A DNA stretch of 64,000 nucleotides from positions 2,108,001 to 2,172,000 of the forward strand of contig OY969812.1 of NCBI GenBank assembly GCA_963703335.1, given 5' to 3'. This stretch comes from VRUE01 sp963703335. Lineage in GTDB: Bacteria; Actinomycetota; Thermoleophilia; Solirubrobacterales; 70-9. The notes beneath the pieces are model-generated. The model was not told where the DNA came from. It worked only from the letters and a program-made list of their open reading frames with translations, and made no database searches. Each line of letters begins with the position of its first letter. The first letter of the stretch is position 1. Shown piece after piece: positions 1-8,261 of the stretch. A program made the translations under genes and the position numbers.

Positions 1-812
1 AAGGCGAGTCGATCCAGTGCCCGTACCACGGCTGGGAGTGGGCGGGCGAAGATGGGGCCTGCACCCGGATCCCGTCGCTTTCCGACCAACGTCAGATCCC
101 GTCACGCGCCCGGATCCCGGCCTATCCGGCGCGGGCACACTTGGGTCTCGTCTGGACGGTGCTGGAGGAGCCGCTGGGCGACCTGCCCACCCCGCCGTGG
201 TTCGACGCCGAAGAGTGGACGTGGGGCCACGGCACCCCCTTCGAGCTGCCAGTCGCCTTCGGGCTGATGATCGAGAACTTCCGCGACGTTTCTCACTTCG
301 CTTTCGTTCACCAGGCCACCCTGGGAGCGATGCCGGAGGTGATCGAGCCGCTTGAGCCAGAACGTCACGGCCTCGAGGTGACGCTTCGCCGAAAGATGGA
401 ATTCGGCGATGACGCGGAAGCGGTTTGGGGAACGTTGCGAGAAATGGCCTATCACGTGGTTGCCCCCAACTTCACCTCGGCGCGATTGCTCACAGAGGAT
501 GGCGAGCGCTGCGTGCTCCACGCCGCCCGCGCGATCAGCGCAACCGAGTCGGCGCACTACTGGATCGAGGGAGGCCTCGAGAATTTCGGTCAGGAGCGCC
601 TCGAGCAAGCTATCGCCTACGACGGGCGCATCTACGCGGAGGACACGGCGATCACCTCGGCAATCGAGCCGCGCGAGCTGCCGCTGGATCCGAACGCAGA
701 CGTCAGTACTCTCGCCGATCGGTTCACGCTCGCCTATCGGCAGGCGTTCGTCGAGTTCGTCGATCGCGCCCTCGCCGAGCGCTCGGCCCCGGTCGGCGCG
801 ATCGCCAGTTGA
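1..812 (+). CDS. Rieske-type aromatic-ring oxygenase, alpha subunit (5' end outside window)
   Basis: The reading frame is open from base 3 and ends with TGA at 810-812, so the N-terminus lies upstream. The visible start carries the second half of a Rieske [2Fe-2S] site (CPYHGW near residues 6-11). A catalytic-domain stretch follows with MIENFRDVSHFAFVH, which resembles the mononuclear-iron region (Asn/Asp and two His) of Rieske non-haem oxygenases. About 269 residues are visible, consistent with most of a roughly 350-aa oxygenase. Such enzymes hydroxylate or demethylate aromatic or other hydrophobic substrates with a reductase partner; neither partner nor substrate can be read here. It converges on the solute-binding gene, leaving 20 bp between them. 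Confidence 0.85.
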   Translation, partial: GESIQCPYHGWEWAGEDGACTRIPSLSDQRQIPSRARIPAYPARAHLGLVWTVLEEPLGDLPTPPWFDAEEWTWGHGTPFELPVAFGLMIENFRDVSHFAFVHQATLGAMPEVIEPLEPERHGLEVTLRRKMEFGDDAEAVWGTLREMAYHVVAPNFTSARLLTEDGERCVLHAARAISATESAHYWIEGGLENFGQERLEQAIAYDGRIYAEDTAITSAIEPRELPLDPNADVSTLADRFTLAYRQAFVEFVDRALAERSAPVGAIAS

Positions 813-832
813 GAGTCGTCGTTGCGCGTCGC

Positions 833-2032
833 CTATTCGCCGTATTCGGGGATGAACCGCGACTCGACTTCCGTGACCAGCTTCGGCTTGCCGTTCGAAT
901 AGACGTAGACCGGCCACCGCGTCCCGATTGGGAAGTGGTCTGCCTTCGTGTAGCTGACCCTGCCCATGATCGTCGCGCGTGGTTTTGCCTCGAGCGCATC
1001 GGCCAGGACGTTCCCGTCGACGCTGCCCGCTTCTTCGATCGCGCCCAGCATCAGCTGCCCGGCGGCATAGGCCGCCAGCAGGGCGCTCGAAACGTCGGTT
1101 TCCACGCCGGCGCGCCGGAGGCTCTCGAACAGCTTCGCCATTGCCTTGTCAGGCGGGTCGTAGGCCGAGCCGTTCGAGGTCACGTAGATGTTCTCGGTGT
1201 CCGGGATGCCCTTCAGCCAGAAGATGCCGTCGAAGGAGGCGGGTCCGAGGATCGGGACGTCGATCCCGGCAGCGCGGATCTGCTTTATTGCCGCGGCGCC
1301 CCCAGGCGGGTAGGAGCACATCACCACGGCGTCGGCGTCGGCGCTTCGCAGCTCGCTGACCTGGCTCGCGATCGACTCGTCGCTGTTCTCGAAATCGACC
1401 GAGCCCGCGATCGTGCCGCCGAGCTTCTCCCAGGTCTGCTCGAAGGCCGAGCAGTCGACTTTGCCATAGATCAGCGAGGTGTCGCGGAAGAGGAACGGAC
1501 GCCTAATGCCCCTGTCGTCCAGGAACGAAGCCCCGCCGCTGGCTTCGCTGAGGAGGCTCGGGTTCGAGCTGAAGGAAAGGCGACCGGTCGTCGGAGGTCC
1601 CCAACCGGGTTCGTTGGCGATGGAGAAGTTCAGCTTGTTGTGTTCCTCGGCGAGCGGCGAGCCGGCTGCCGCGGTCAGCGCCTCACCGCTGAAAAAGAGG
1701 ACATCGGCCCCTTCTTCGATCACCTTCTGAACCGCCAATACGGCTTGCTGAGGGTCCGAACGGGTGTCGGCTTGAATCACCCGCACCTTGTGCCCTTTGA
1801 TCCCGCCACGGGCGTTGGTTTCTTTCACCAGCTGTTCGACGGCGGCAAAGGTGGCGTCGTAGGGCACCAAATAGCCGGTCTTGGCGATCGCGGCGCCGAT
1901 CACGATTTCTTCCGGCAGGCCGGTCGCGGGCGACTCGCTCGCGCTGCCGCTACTGCCGCAGCCAGTCAGGGCCGCCAGCGCGATTGCCAGCAGGGCGAGA
2001 GGCGGTTTTGCAGGTAGACGTCGAGTTTTCAG
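833..2032 (-). CDS. ABC transporter substrate-binding lipoprotein, branched-chain amino acid type (Peripla_BP_6)
   Basis: The 399-aa product has a KTRR n-region, a hydrophobic stretch and an LTGC lipobox, so it should be a membrane-anchored extracytoplasmic lipoprotein. The body resembles Leu/Ile/Val-type binding proteins (IGAAIAKTGYLVPYD near the start, LVKETNARGGIKGHKV, DTRSDPQQAV, and a central solute-binding fold). No in-frame ATG, GTG or TTG exists between the upstream stop and the signal peptide. The only candidate that keeps the whole signal is CTG at 2032, with AAGAGG about 10 nt upstream; a GTG at 1903 would delete the signal. No permease or ATPase gene is adjacent, so the ligand is unknown and this may be an orphan receptor. 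Confidence 0.82.
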   Translation of the reverse strand: MKTRRLPAKPPLALLAIALAALTGCGSSGSASESPATGLPEEIVIGAAIAKTGYLVPYDATFAAVEQLVKETNARGGIKGHKVRVIQADTRSDPQQAVLAVQKVIEEGADVLFFSGEALTAAAGSPLAEEHNKLNFSIANEPGWGPPTTGRLSFSSNPSLLSEASGGASFLDDRGIRRPFLFRDTSLIYGKVDCSAFEQTWEKLGGTIAGSVDFENSDESIASQVSELRSADADAVVMCSYPPGGAAAIKQIRAAGIDVPILGPASFDGIFWLKGIPDTENIYVTSNGSAYDPPDKAMAKLFESLRRAGVETDVSSALLAAYAAGQLMLGAIEEAGSVDGNVLADALEAKPRATIMGRVSYTKADHFPIGTRWPVYVYSNGKPKLVTEVESRFIPEYGE

Positions 2033-2127
2033 CTGACACGACCTCTTGAAGAGAATTCGAAAAGATTACCTGAGCAACGGCAAATTGCCCAAGCAAATCC
2101 CGAGTGTCGGGAGCGCTCGCTGGGGAG

Positions 2128-2955
2128 CTAGGAGGCGAGGGAGGCGGCGGGGCGAGGACCGATCCGGCGACTGCGGTCAAGGTCCTCGATTGCCGCCATC
2201 TCCCGGTGGGAGAGCTCGAAGTCGGAGAGGTCGATGTTCTCCCGAGCTTGCTCCGGCGTCACCGACTTGGGAATGACGACGTTGCCGAGCTGCAGGTGCC
2301 AGCGCAAGATCACCTGCGCGGGGGTCTTTTCGCGCCGCTCGGCCAGTCGGACGATCGTCGGGTCGTGGAGCAACTCATCCTGTGTGAGCGAGCCCCAGGC
2401 CCCAGTGGTTATGCCGTGCTCGGCGTGCCAGGCGCGCAGCTCGGCCTGCTGGAAGTGGGGGTGCAACTCGACCTGGTTGATCGTCGGCCGGGTCTCCGTC
2501 TCCCGCTCCAACAATTCGAGATCCTCGATGTGGAAATTGGACACACCGATCGTGCGCGCCGCCTCCTCGCCGTGAATCCGCTCGAAGGCCCGCCAAGAGT
2601 CGACGAACTGGCCCTCCGTTGAAGCTGGCCAGTGGATTAGGTAGAGGTCGACGTGGTCGAGTCCGAGTCGGTCGAGGCTCGCCTCGAAGGCCATCAGGAT
2701 CGAGTTGTGGCCCTGCTGTGAGCTCCAATGCTTGGTGGCGACGAAGTAGTCCTCTCGGGGCAGTCCCGAAGCGGCAAGTGCCGCGCCGACCTCTCTCTCG
2801 TTGCCGTAGGCAGCGGCAGTGTCGATATGCCGGTAGCCGGCTTCGAGGGCCAGCTCGACGGCCTTTTGGGTTTCCTCGGGCGGCAACTGGAAGACGCCAA
2901 AGGCCAGTTGCGGAATCTCGATGCCGTCGTGGAGGGTGAGGCTGGGCCCCGTCAT
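2128..2955 (-). CDS. Aldo/keto reductase (2,5-diketo-D-gluconate reductase-like)
   Basis: A 275-aa NADPH-dependent oxidoreductase of the AKR superfamily with the tetrad Asp45, Tyr50, Lys75 and His108 (HIDTAAAY, ATKHW, LIHWP) and the C-terminal cofactor region PKSVTPEQ. I chose ATG 2955 because it aligns with the start of the paralogue at 6809 (PSLTLHDG). An in-frame ATG at 2997 would add 14 residues that look unrelated to the family and has no clear ribosome site. The usual AWSPL motif reads AWGSL. The substrate cannot be assigned. Confidence 0.88.
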   Translation of the reverse strand: MTGPSLTLHDGIEIPQLAFGVFQLPPEETQKAVELALEAGYRHIDTAAAYGNEREVGAALAASGLPREDYFVATKHWSSQQGHNSILMAFEASLDRLGLDHVDLYLIHWPASTEGQFVDSWRAFERIHGEEAARTIGVSNFHIEDLELLERETETRPTINQVELHPHFQQAELRAWHAEHGITTGAWGSLTQDELLHDPTIVRLAERREKTPAQVILRWHLQLGNVVIPKSVTPEQARENIDLSDFELSHREMAAIEDLDRSRRIGPRPAASLAS

Positions 2956-3049
2956 CTGGTGGGTTCCATTGCTGTCATGATAGCTCCATGCTGTCATGAA
3001 TAGTAGAGATTTTGGTAACTATTCAATGGTTCAGGACTATCGGGGGGGG

Positions 3050-3961
3050 TTAGGACCGCGCGACTTCCTCGGCGAGAGCCCGGCGAAGTGCCTCATCAAA
3101 GGGCTCGGGGGAGATGCCAAAGGCTTCGGCGCCCGATGAGTCGGTGACAATCGTCGCTGTGGTTAGCCCCTCGACCAACGGGCGGGCGACCTTGACGTCC
3201 ACCGGTGTGACCAGTCCCAGCCAGAGGGCTGAGAGCCACGGTGTGATGAATGGCACGGGGAGCTTGGGACGGGGCTGCTTGCCCATGACGATTGCCATGC
3301 GGTCCATCATTTCCGAGTAGGAGAGCACGTCGGGGCCGCCGATCTGGACCTCCCGTCCGGCCGACTCTGGGACCTCTGGAGCGCGGCGCAGGTACTCGAC
3401 CACGGCGTCGATGCCGATCGGCTGGGTTGCCGTGCGCAGCCAGGATGGAGCGATCATCACGGGCAGCCTGCCGACTAGGTAGCGCAGGGTTCGGTAGGAC
3501 TCGCTCTCAGCGCCGACGACCATCGCTGCGCGGAAGTAAGTCAGTGGTGGTCCCTCGGCGGCGAGGACCCGCGCGGTCTCGTGGCGGCTGCGCAGGTGAG
3601 CGGACTCACTTACGTCTCCGAGGCCCCCCAAGTAGACGACGCGCTCAATCCCTTCGCACTTTGCCATGCGGGCAAAGTTGCGGGCGCCGCTCCGCTCTCG
3701 CTCGGCGAATCCCGCGCCACCCGCCATTGCGTGCACGAGGTAGTAGGCGACCTCGATACCTTGACCAGCGCCCTCGAGGCTCGCCGCGTCGGTGATGTCC
3801 CCGACGTGTAGGTCGAATCCGGCCGCCTCGAGGGCGGCGGCCTTCGAGCGGTTGCGGACCAGGCATCGCACGATTCCGTCGCGGTCGCCCAGCGAGGCCG
3901 CGAGGCGCCCGCCGATGAAGCCCGTGGCGCCGGCGATGAGAGTGCGGGGCGCGATCTCCAC
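3050..3961 (-). CDS. NAD(P)-binding atypical short-chain dehydrogenase (NmrA/YbjT-like)
   Basis: 303 aa. The N-terminus has a Rossmann nucleotide-binding loop (GATGFIGGRLA, residues ~11-21) and a dinucleotide-specific Arg region (LVRNRSK), followed by YYLVHAM and VYLGGLG strands typical of extended, atypical SDRs. The classic YxxxK pair is not obvious, which fits the NmrA/YbjT group that binds NAD(P) as sensor or oxidoreductase. The GTG start at 3961 faces the GTG start of an SRPBCC gene at 4000, leaving only 38 bp, so the two probably share a divergent promoter. In many bacteria these two domain types are fused or adjacent. Exact function unknown. Confidence 0.82.
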   Translation of the reverse strand: MEIAPRTLIAGATGFIGGRLAASLGDRDGIVRCLVRNRSKAAALEAAGFDLHVGDITDAASLEGAGQGIEVAYYLVHAMAGGAGFAERERSGARNFARMAKCEGIERVVYLGGLGDVSESAHLRSRHETARVLAAEGPPLTYFRAAMVVGAESESYRTLRYLVGRLPVMIAPSWLRTATQPIGIDAVVEYLRRAPEVPESAGREVQIGGPDVLSYSEMMDRMAIVMGKQPRPKLPVPFITPWLSALWLGLVTPVDVKVARPLVEGLTTATIVTDSSGAEAFGISPEPFDEALRRALAEEVARS

Positions 3962-3999
3962 ACGGTAGCCCTACCCGTCTGCACTGCAAGACTGAAGCC

Positions 4000-4461
4000 G
4001 TGTCCGTGCGAATCCTCGAACGGAGCCAGCGAGTCGAGGTGCCGATCGAGCAGGCGTTTGACTTCTACGGCGACGCGCTCAACCTCGAGCCACTGACGCC
4101 GCCCTGGCTTCATTTCGAAGTGACGACGCCAAAACTGGCCGCATTTGAGGTAGGAACCCTGCTCGACTACAGGCTCAAGCTGCACCGGGTTCCGATCCGC
4201 TGGCGCACGAGAATCGAGATCTGGGAACCACCGGTGCGCTTCGTCGACATTCAGGTCAAGGGCCCCTACTCGGTTTGGGAACACACTCACCTCTTTGAGC
4301 CGACGGAGGATGGCGCAACCGTGATCCGTGATCGAGTGCGCTACCGGATCCCCTTCGGACCGATCGGCACTATCGCCGACCGGCTTTTCGTCCGGCGCGA
4401 CCTGAGGCGAATCTTCGACTTCCGCAGCGATGCCGTCGCCGAGCGCCTCGTGCCGGAGTAG
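4000..4461 (+). CDS. SRPBCC (START-like) ligand-binding family protein
   Basis: 153 aa, GTG start. The N-terminal strand followed by PIEQAFDFYGDALNLEPLTPPW, and the later WRTRIEIWEPPVRFVDIQVKGPYSVWEHTHLFEP block, match the helix-grip SRPBCC fold described for YbjT-linked 'cyclase/dehydrase-like' proteins. The fold binds hydrophobic ligands in a deep cavity; no catalytic residues can be named. It is transcribed divergently from the NmrA-like gene, which supports a functional link between the two. A thioredoxin-fold gene follows 42 bp downstream. Confidence 0.8.
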   Translation: MSVRILERSQRVEVPIEQAFDFYGDALNLEPLTPPWLHFEVTTPKLAAFEVGTLLDYRLKLHRVPIRWRTRIEIWEPPVRFVDIQVKGPYSVWEHTHLFEPTEDGATVIRDRVRYRIPFGPIGTIADRLFVRRDLRRIFDFRSDAVAERLVPE

Positions 4462-4503
4462 CGGTAGGCCGCGAATTCGCAAGAAGGCGTTAGGGTGCGC
4501 TGA

Positions 4504-4770
4504 ATGGCCGTCAAGCTCCATCGCTGCTCGACTATGTGGGTCAAGGTCGACGCGCATCCCTGCTGGCGGGTGCAGAAGGCACTCGACGAGCAGGGCATCG
4601 AGTACGAGGTGGTGAAGGGGCCACTTCGTCCTGGCAAGCGCGACGAGCTGGAGCAGCTTTCCGGACAGCGCAAGTACCCGGCGATCGAGTTCGAGGATGG
4701 CCGGGTCTACCGGGACGAATCAAAGGACATGGCGGCGCGGGTTCGCGCCGGAGAGCTCTTCGAGACTTAG
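4504..4770 (+). CDS. Small glutaredoxin/GST-N-like thioredoxin-fold protein
   Basis: An 88-aa protein with one thioredoxin-like domain: strand KLHRCST, a helix containing HPCWRVQKALD, strand YEVVKGP, and the cis-Pro segment RKYPAIEFEDG followed by YRDESKDMA. This resembles glutaredoxin or the N-terminal domain of glutathione S-transferases. There is no CxxC active site; a single Cys in HPCW is the likely redox or thiol-binding residue. ATG start. The C-terminal all-helical GST domain is absent, so it is a stand-alone domain. Confidence 0.75.
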   Translation: MAVKLHRCSTMWVKVDAHPCWRVQKALDEQGIEYEVVKGPLRPGKRDELEQLSGQRKYPAIEFEDGRVYRDESKDMAARVRAGELFET

Positions 4771-4787
4771 AGCGTTCCGCTTGCTGT

Positions 4788-5474
4788 GTGTGGCCATGCC
4801 GGGCCGAGGGTGCGGGATGCAACACTGACGGCATCGGCAAGCTCAGGTTCCAGATCTCGATCTCGCTCGACGGCTACGTCGCCGGGCCCAACCAGAGCGA
4901 GGAGAACCCGCTCGGCGAAGGGGGAGAGCAGCTGCACGAGTGGGTCGTCAAGCTCGCCGCCTGGCGCGAGCCGCACGGCCGGGAGGGCGGTGAGGTCAAC
5001 GCCAGCAGCGCCGTGTTCGAGGAGTCGCTCGACGGCCTCGGCGCGACGATCATGGGCCGCAAGATGTTCGGCGGCGGTCCGGGCCCGTGGGGGGAGGAGC
5101 CGTGGGAGGGATGGTGGGGCGATGACCCGCCCTTCCACCATCCGGTCTTCGTCCTCACCCACCACGAGCGCGAGCCCCTGGAGAAGGAGGGCGGCACCAC
5201 TTTCACCTTCGTTACCGAGGGCATCGAGTCGGCGCTGGAGCAGGCGCGGGAGGCGGCGGGCGGCGGCCACGTCGCGATCGGCGGCGGTGCGGAGGTTGGG
5301 CGCCAGTACCTTGCCGCCGGCCTGGTCGACGAGATGCTGCTCAACGTCGCGCCGGTCTTGCTCGGCGGCGGCGAGCGCCTATTCGACGGCCTCGGCGCCG
5401 AGATCGGGCTCGAGCAGGTTCGGGTCGTCGAGGCGCCCGACGTGGCGCACCTCTTCTACCGGCCGAAGTCCTAG
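4788..5474 (+). CDS. Dihydrofolate reductase family protein (RibD C-terminal-like)
   Basis: About 228 aa from GTG 4788. The core begins KLRFQISISLDGYVAGPNQS, the signature N-terminal strand of RibD_C/DHFR-like proteins, and continues with TIMGRKMFGGGPGPW, VFVLTHHER and HVAIGGGAEVGRQYLAAGLVDE, which are NADP-binding elements of the family. Homologues normally start just before KLRF. Here that position (4833) is ATC, with no ATG/GTG/TTG closer than GTG 4788, so either the 16-residue extension is real or an unusual start is used. The last base overlaps the metallophosphoesterase gene: the two convergent genes share the palindrome CTAG as their stop codons. Substrate unknown. Confidence 0.82.
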   Translation: MWPCRAEGAGCNTDGIGKLRFQISISLDGYVAGPNQSEENPLGEGGEQLHEWVVKLAAWREPHGREGGEVNASSAVFEESLDGLGATIMGRKMFGGGPGPWGEEPWEGWWGDDPPFHHPVFVLTHHEREPLEKEGGTTFTFVTEGIESALEQAREAAGGGHVAIGGGAEVGRQYLAAGLVDEMLLNVAPVLLGGGERLFDGLGAEIGLEQVRVVEAPDVAHLFYRPKS

Positions 5475-6067
5475 ACCTCGATCCAGGCGCCCTTTGGGCC
5501 GAGGTTGCGGACCGGCGTTCCACCGATCCGGCTCTCGCATCCCCATGACTCGTGGATGTGGCCGCAGACCGCCAACCGCGGCGCCTTCTGCTCGATCGCC
5601 TGCAGCAATGCCGGGCTGCCGAAGTGATCGCCCGAGCCGTTGGCGTCGCAGTGCCCCTGCGGGGGCGAATGGAGGACCAGGACGACCCCCTCGGGGCAGG
5701 CATCGAGCATTGATGCCGCTTTCTCGTCGTCGAGGTCGAAGCTCCACTCCCAGGGGGTGACTGGGACGCCGGCGCCGAGGCCGTAGAACTCGACGCCGTC
5801 GATCGTGGTCCCGCCGCCGTGCAGAACCGTTGCTGCGCTCCAGCCGCCGGCTGCCTCGCGCAGCGCGTCCTCGGTCTCGTTGTTGCCGGGAACGAGCACG
5901 GTCGGTGTCTCGATCCCGGCCAAGGCATCGATCGTTTCGCCCAGCCCCTCGTGCACCGAGGCGAAGTCGCCGGCCCCGATCACCACGTCGGCCTCTGCCG
6001 ACATCGCGACCAGCTCGGCGGCCTGGCCGAGGTCGCGGTGGAGGTCGCTGAAGGCGAGCAGCTTCAC
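5471..6067 (-). CDS. Calcineurin-like metallophosphoesterase
   Basis: 198 aa from GTG 6067. It shows the dimetal phosphoesterase motifs in order: SDLH (Asp8, His10), GAGD (Asp34), GNNE (Asn62), a His in LVLHSPPQGH, and GHIH. These coordinate two metal ions and support phosphodiester or phosphomonoester hydrolysis. Longer in-frame extensions to 6337 lack family similarity, and GTG sits directly before the first strand (VKLLAFSDLH). Short size and the PPQGH motif suggest a small cytosolic phosphatase. No neighbour points to a substrate. Confidence 0.87.
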   Translation of the reverse strand: MKLLAFSDLHRDLGQAAELVAMSAEADVVIGAGDFASVHEGLGETIDALAGIETPTVLVPGNNETEDALREAAGGWSAATVLHGGGTTIDGVEFYGLGAGVPVTPWEWSFDLDDEKAASMLDACPEGVVLVLHSPPQGHCDANGSGDHFGSPALLQAIEQKAPRLAVCGHIHESWGCESRIGGTPVRNLGPKGAWIEV

Positions 6068-6211
6068 GCGCCGAAATCTAGCTGGCGTCATCCGGCGTTG
6101 CCAGCGTCTGTACATCGTCGCAGACAAAAGATTCACAATTGTGACATTCAGCCCGCAACGGTTCGGCCGGCCGAGGCACACTGAAGCATGGGGCGGTGAG
6201 AGTTGAATTGG

Positions 6212-6280
6212 ATGGACGATCGCTTCGACCGTGTTGATGAGCGCTTCGATCAGGTCAGCGCCGCGCTGCTTGCGACCTAG
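6212..6280 (+). other. Very short ORF with heptad-like MDDRFDRVDERFD sequence, probable gene remnant
   Basis: ATG to TAG encodes 22 residues starting MDDRFDRVDERFDQV. The repeating DRFDRVDERFD pattern is typical of the N-termini of longer coiled-coil hypothetical proteins, but the frame stops after LLAT. It is either a decayed 5' end or a chance ORF; no clear ribosome site precedes it. Confidence 0.25.
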
Positions 6281-6326
6281 CCCTGAGTCGTTCAGGCCCC
6301 TCAGTTGCCGTGCCAGCGCCAGCGAT

Positions 6327-6370
6327 GTGCAACGCACTACGGCCCCGTCAAGGCCACAAAGCGTTGCACC
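6327..6370. repeat. 44-bp imperfect palindromic element, copy 1
   Basis: The arms GTGCAACGC and GCGTTGCAC are perfect 9-bp inverted repeats separated by 25 bp. A 44-bp block with the same arm positions, about 73% identical, occurs at 26674-26717. The region 6281-6554 has no convincing gene. The element may be a regulator-binding site or a dispersed intergenic repeat. Confidence 0.5.
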
Positions 6371-6554
6371 CTAGTTCAGGGCGTGGGGGCCCCACCTCCG
6401 GCACGGTTTCCTCCACCTTGCCGGCGGCATCCAAATCTGATCGGCCTGTGCCTTCGGGACCCTCGGCACCCAGCGTCGATTCCAGGTTCGACTTGTTTGC
6501 TGCCTGGCCGCCAAATCCTCCCGCCCTGGCGGTTCGATAACCTCGCCCGCGCTC

Positions 6555-6728
6555 ATGCCCGACGTCTTCTGGATCGGCCTCGTCCTCGCTGGCGCAATCT
6601 TCTTGATTGGCGTCATCTCGGGGCTGCGCTCGCGCACGACCAGCGTTCTCACCGGCGCCGCCGTCGGCGCCTACCTCGGGCTGATGCTGTCCTTCCCGCT
6701 GCTGGCCATCGGCCTCGCGACCAGCTAG
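6555..6728 (+). CDS. Small two-helix membrane protein, unknown function
   Basis: ATG to TAG encodes 57 residues. It starts MPDVFWIGLVLAGAIFLIGV (first transmembrane helix), then a polar turn SGLRSRTTS, then a second hydrophobic helix through LTGAAVGAYLGLMLSFPLLA. The hydrophobic-basic-hydrophobic layout is that of a small hairpin membrane protein with an arginine-containing loop. The upstream region carries the palindromic element at 6327. The aldo/keto reductase gene starts 80 bp downstream. No family recognised. Confidence 0.55.
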   Translation: MPDVFWIGLVLAGAIFLIGVISGLRSRTTSVLTGAAVGAYLGLMLSFPLLAIGLATS

Positions 6729-6808
6729 CAACTGCCACGCGCGTAGCAGCGAGCCTGGCGGGTAGCTGAACCGCTGTACGGTTCGCGACAGCAAAGGAAG
6801 TCCCAGCC

Positions 6809-7645
6809 ATGGCCGAGTTGACCATTCCCAGCCTCACACTCCACGACGGCGTCGAGATTCCCCAGCTCGGCTTCGGCGTCTTCCAGGTGCCGCCCGAGGA
6901 AACCCAGGAGGTCGTCGAGCTGGCGCTCGCCGCCGGCTATCGCCACATCGACACCGCGGCGGCTTACCGCAACGAGCGCGGCGTTGGCGCGGCGCTTGCC
7001 GCCTCTGGTCTGCCGCGCGAGGAGGTGTTCGTCACGACCAAGCTCTGGAACTCGCAGCAGGGCTTCGACTCGACGCTCGAGGCGTTCGAGGGCAGCACCC
7101 GGCGCCTCGGCCTCGACTACGTCGACCTCTACCTGATCCACTGGCCGGTGCCGAGCGAGGATCGCTTCGTCGAGACTTGGCGCGCTTTCGAGCGCATCCA
7201 GGCGGAGGACGGTGCGCGCACAATTGGTGTCTCCAACTTCCGCATCGCCGACCTGGAAAGGCTGGAGGCGGAGGCCGAGATCCAGCCGACGGTCAACCAG
7301 ATTGAGCTGCATCCGAGTTTCCAGCAGGCCGAGCTGCGTGCCTGGCTTGCCGATCACGGGATCGCTACCGAGGCGTGGAGCCCCCTCGCGCAGGGGGAGG
7401 TGCTCGAAGACGAGGCGATCGGCCGGATCGCCGAGCGCCATGTCAAGACGCCGGCACAGGCAATTCTGCGCTGGCACTTGCAACTGGGCAACGTCGTAAT
7501 CCCCAAGTCGGTGACCCCGGAGCGAATCCGCGAGAACCTCGAACTCTTCGACTTCGAGCTCAGCGACGCGGAGATGGAGGAATTCGAGAGACTCGACCGC
7601 GGTGAGCGCATCGGTCCAGACCCGGAGACGTTCGTCTCGCCGTAG
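6809..7645 (+). CDS. Aldo/keto reductase (2,5-diketo-D-gluconate reductase-like), paralogue
   Basis: 278 aa with the AKR tetrad Asp48, Tyr53, Lys78 and His111 (HIDTAAAY, VTTKLWN, LIHWP), canonical EAWSPLAQGE, and the NADPH-binding segment IPKSVTPERIRENLE. Reduces aldehydes or ketones with NADPH; physiological substrate unknown. It is a close paralogue of the product of 2128-2955, with near-identical N-termini. The start ATG has AAAGGAAG about 14 nt upstream. The next gene's GTG start lies within its last 44 bp in another frame, so the two are probably co-transcribed. Confidence 0.92.
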   Translation: MAELTIPSLTLHDGVEIPQLGFGVFQVPPEETQEVVELALAAGYRHIDTAAAYRNERGVGAALAASGLPREEVFVTTKLWNSQQGFDSTLEAFEGSTRRLGLDYVDLYLIHWPVPSEDRFVETWRAFERIQAEDGARTIGVSNFRIADLERLEAEAEIQPTVNQIELHPSFQQAELRAWLADHGIATEAWSPLAQGEVLEDEAIGRIAERHVKTPAQAILRWHLQLGNVVIPKSVTPERIRENLELFDFELSDAEMEEFERLDRGERIGPDPETFVSP

Positions 7646-8261
7646 CGCTCTCGTCAATGCGGTCGCGGCGACCGCATTCCTGATCGGCGGCACGCTCTTC
7701 GCGCTCGGCGCGGCTTTGGCCCAGGCGGGCGTCGATCCGACCGCCTGCGCGACGATCTACCTGGTAGGCGGCGTCTTCTTCAGCACCGGTGGTTACGCCT
7801 CCGTGGTGCAGGTCAGCGCCGAGCCGCGGCTGCAACGGCTGAGCGCAATCGTCCTCTTTGCCGGCACGCTCGTCTTCGCGATCAACCTGATCGATTCGTT
7901 TATCGAGGACCTGAGCCCGACAGTCGCGGATCGCCTGGTTTGGTCGCCGGACATGATCGGCTGCGCGCTCTTCCTCGTCTCCGGGCACCTGGCGATGGTC
8001 GGGATCGGTGGCGGTTGGCGGTTCTGGCGCCGACGCGACCTCGGCTGGTGGATCGTCGCAGTCAACCAGCTCGGCTCGGTTCTCTTCATGGTCTCGGCGG
8101 TCGCCTCCTTCGTGAGGCCGTCCTCCGGTGACCTGCTGGCGACGGGCATCGCCAACTGGGGCACGCTGACCGGCGCACTCTGCTTCGCGATCGCCGGCCT
8201 CATGCAGGAGTTCGAGCATCCGCTCGGTCCACGCCGCCGCCGCGATCAGTCCGCCGTCTGA
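7602..8261 (+). CDS. Integral membrane protein with YrhK-like repeats
   Basis: 219 aa, start GTG 7602 inside the 3' end of the aldo/keto reductase gene. Basic N-terminus (QTRRRSSRRS), then about six hydrophobic segments. Blocks such as NAVAATAFLIGGTLFALGAAL, NQLGSVLFMVSAVASFV and NWGTLTGALCFAIAGLM are near-repeats of the pattern seen in YrhK-domain proteins. No downstream in-frame start lies before the first helix. Function unknown. Its end overlaps the convergent LtrA gene by 16 bp. Confidence 0.72.
   Translation: MSASVQTRRRSSRRSALVNAVAATAFLIGGTLFALGAALAQAGVDPTACATIYLVGGVFFSTGGYASVVQVSAEPRLQRLSAIVLFAGTLVFAINLIDSFIEDLSPTVADRLVWSPDMIGCALFLVSGHLAMVGIGGGWRFWRRRDLGWWIVAVNQLGSVLFMVSAVASFVRPSSGDLLATGIANWGTLTGALCFAIAGLMQEFEHPLGPRRRRDQSAV

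Noticed and set aside
425..2017. A 530-codon plus-strand frame across two genes
   Set aside because: It covers the oxygenase end and the antisense of the solute-binding gene; Arg-rich and without domains.
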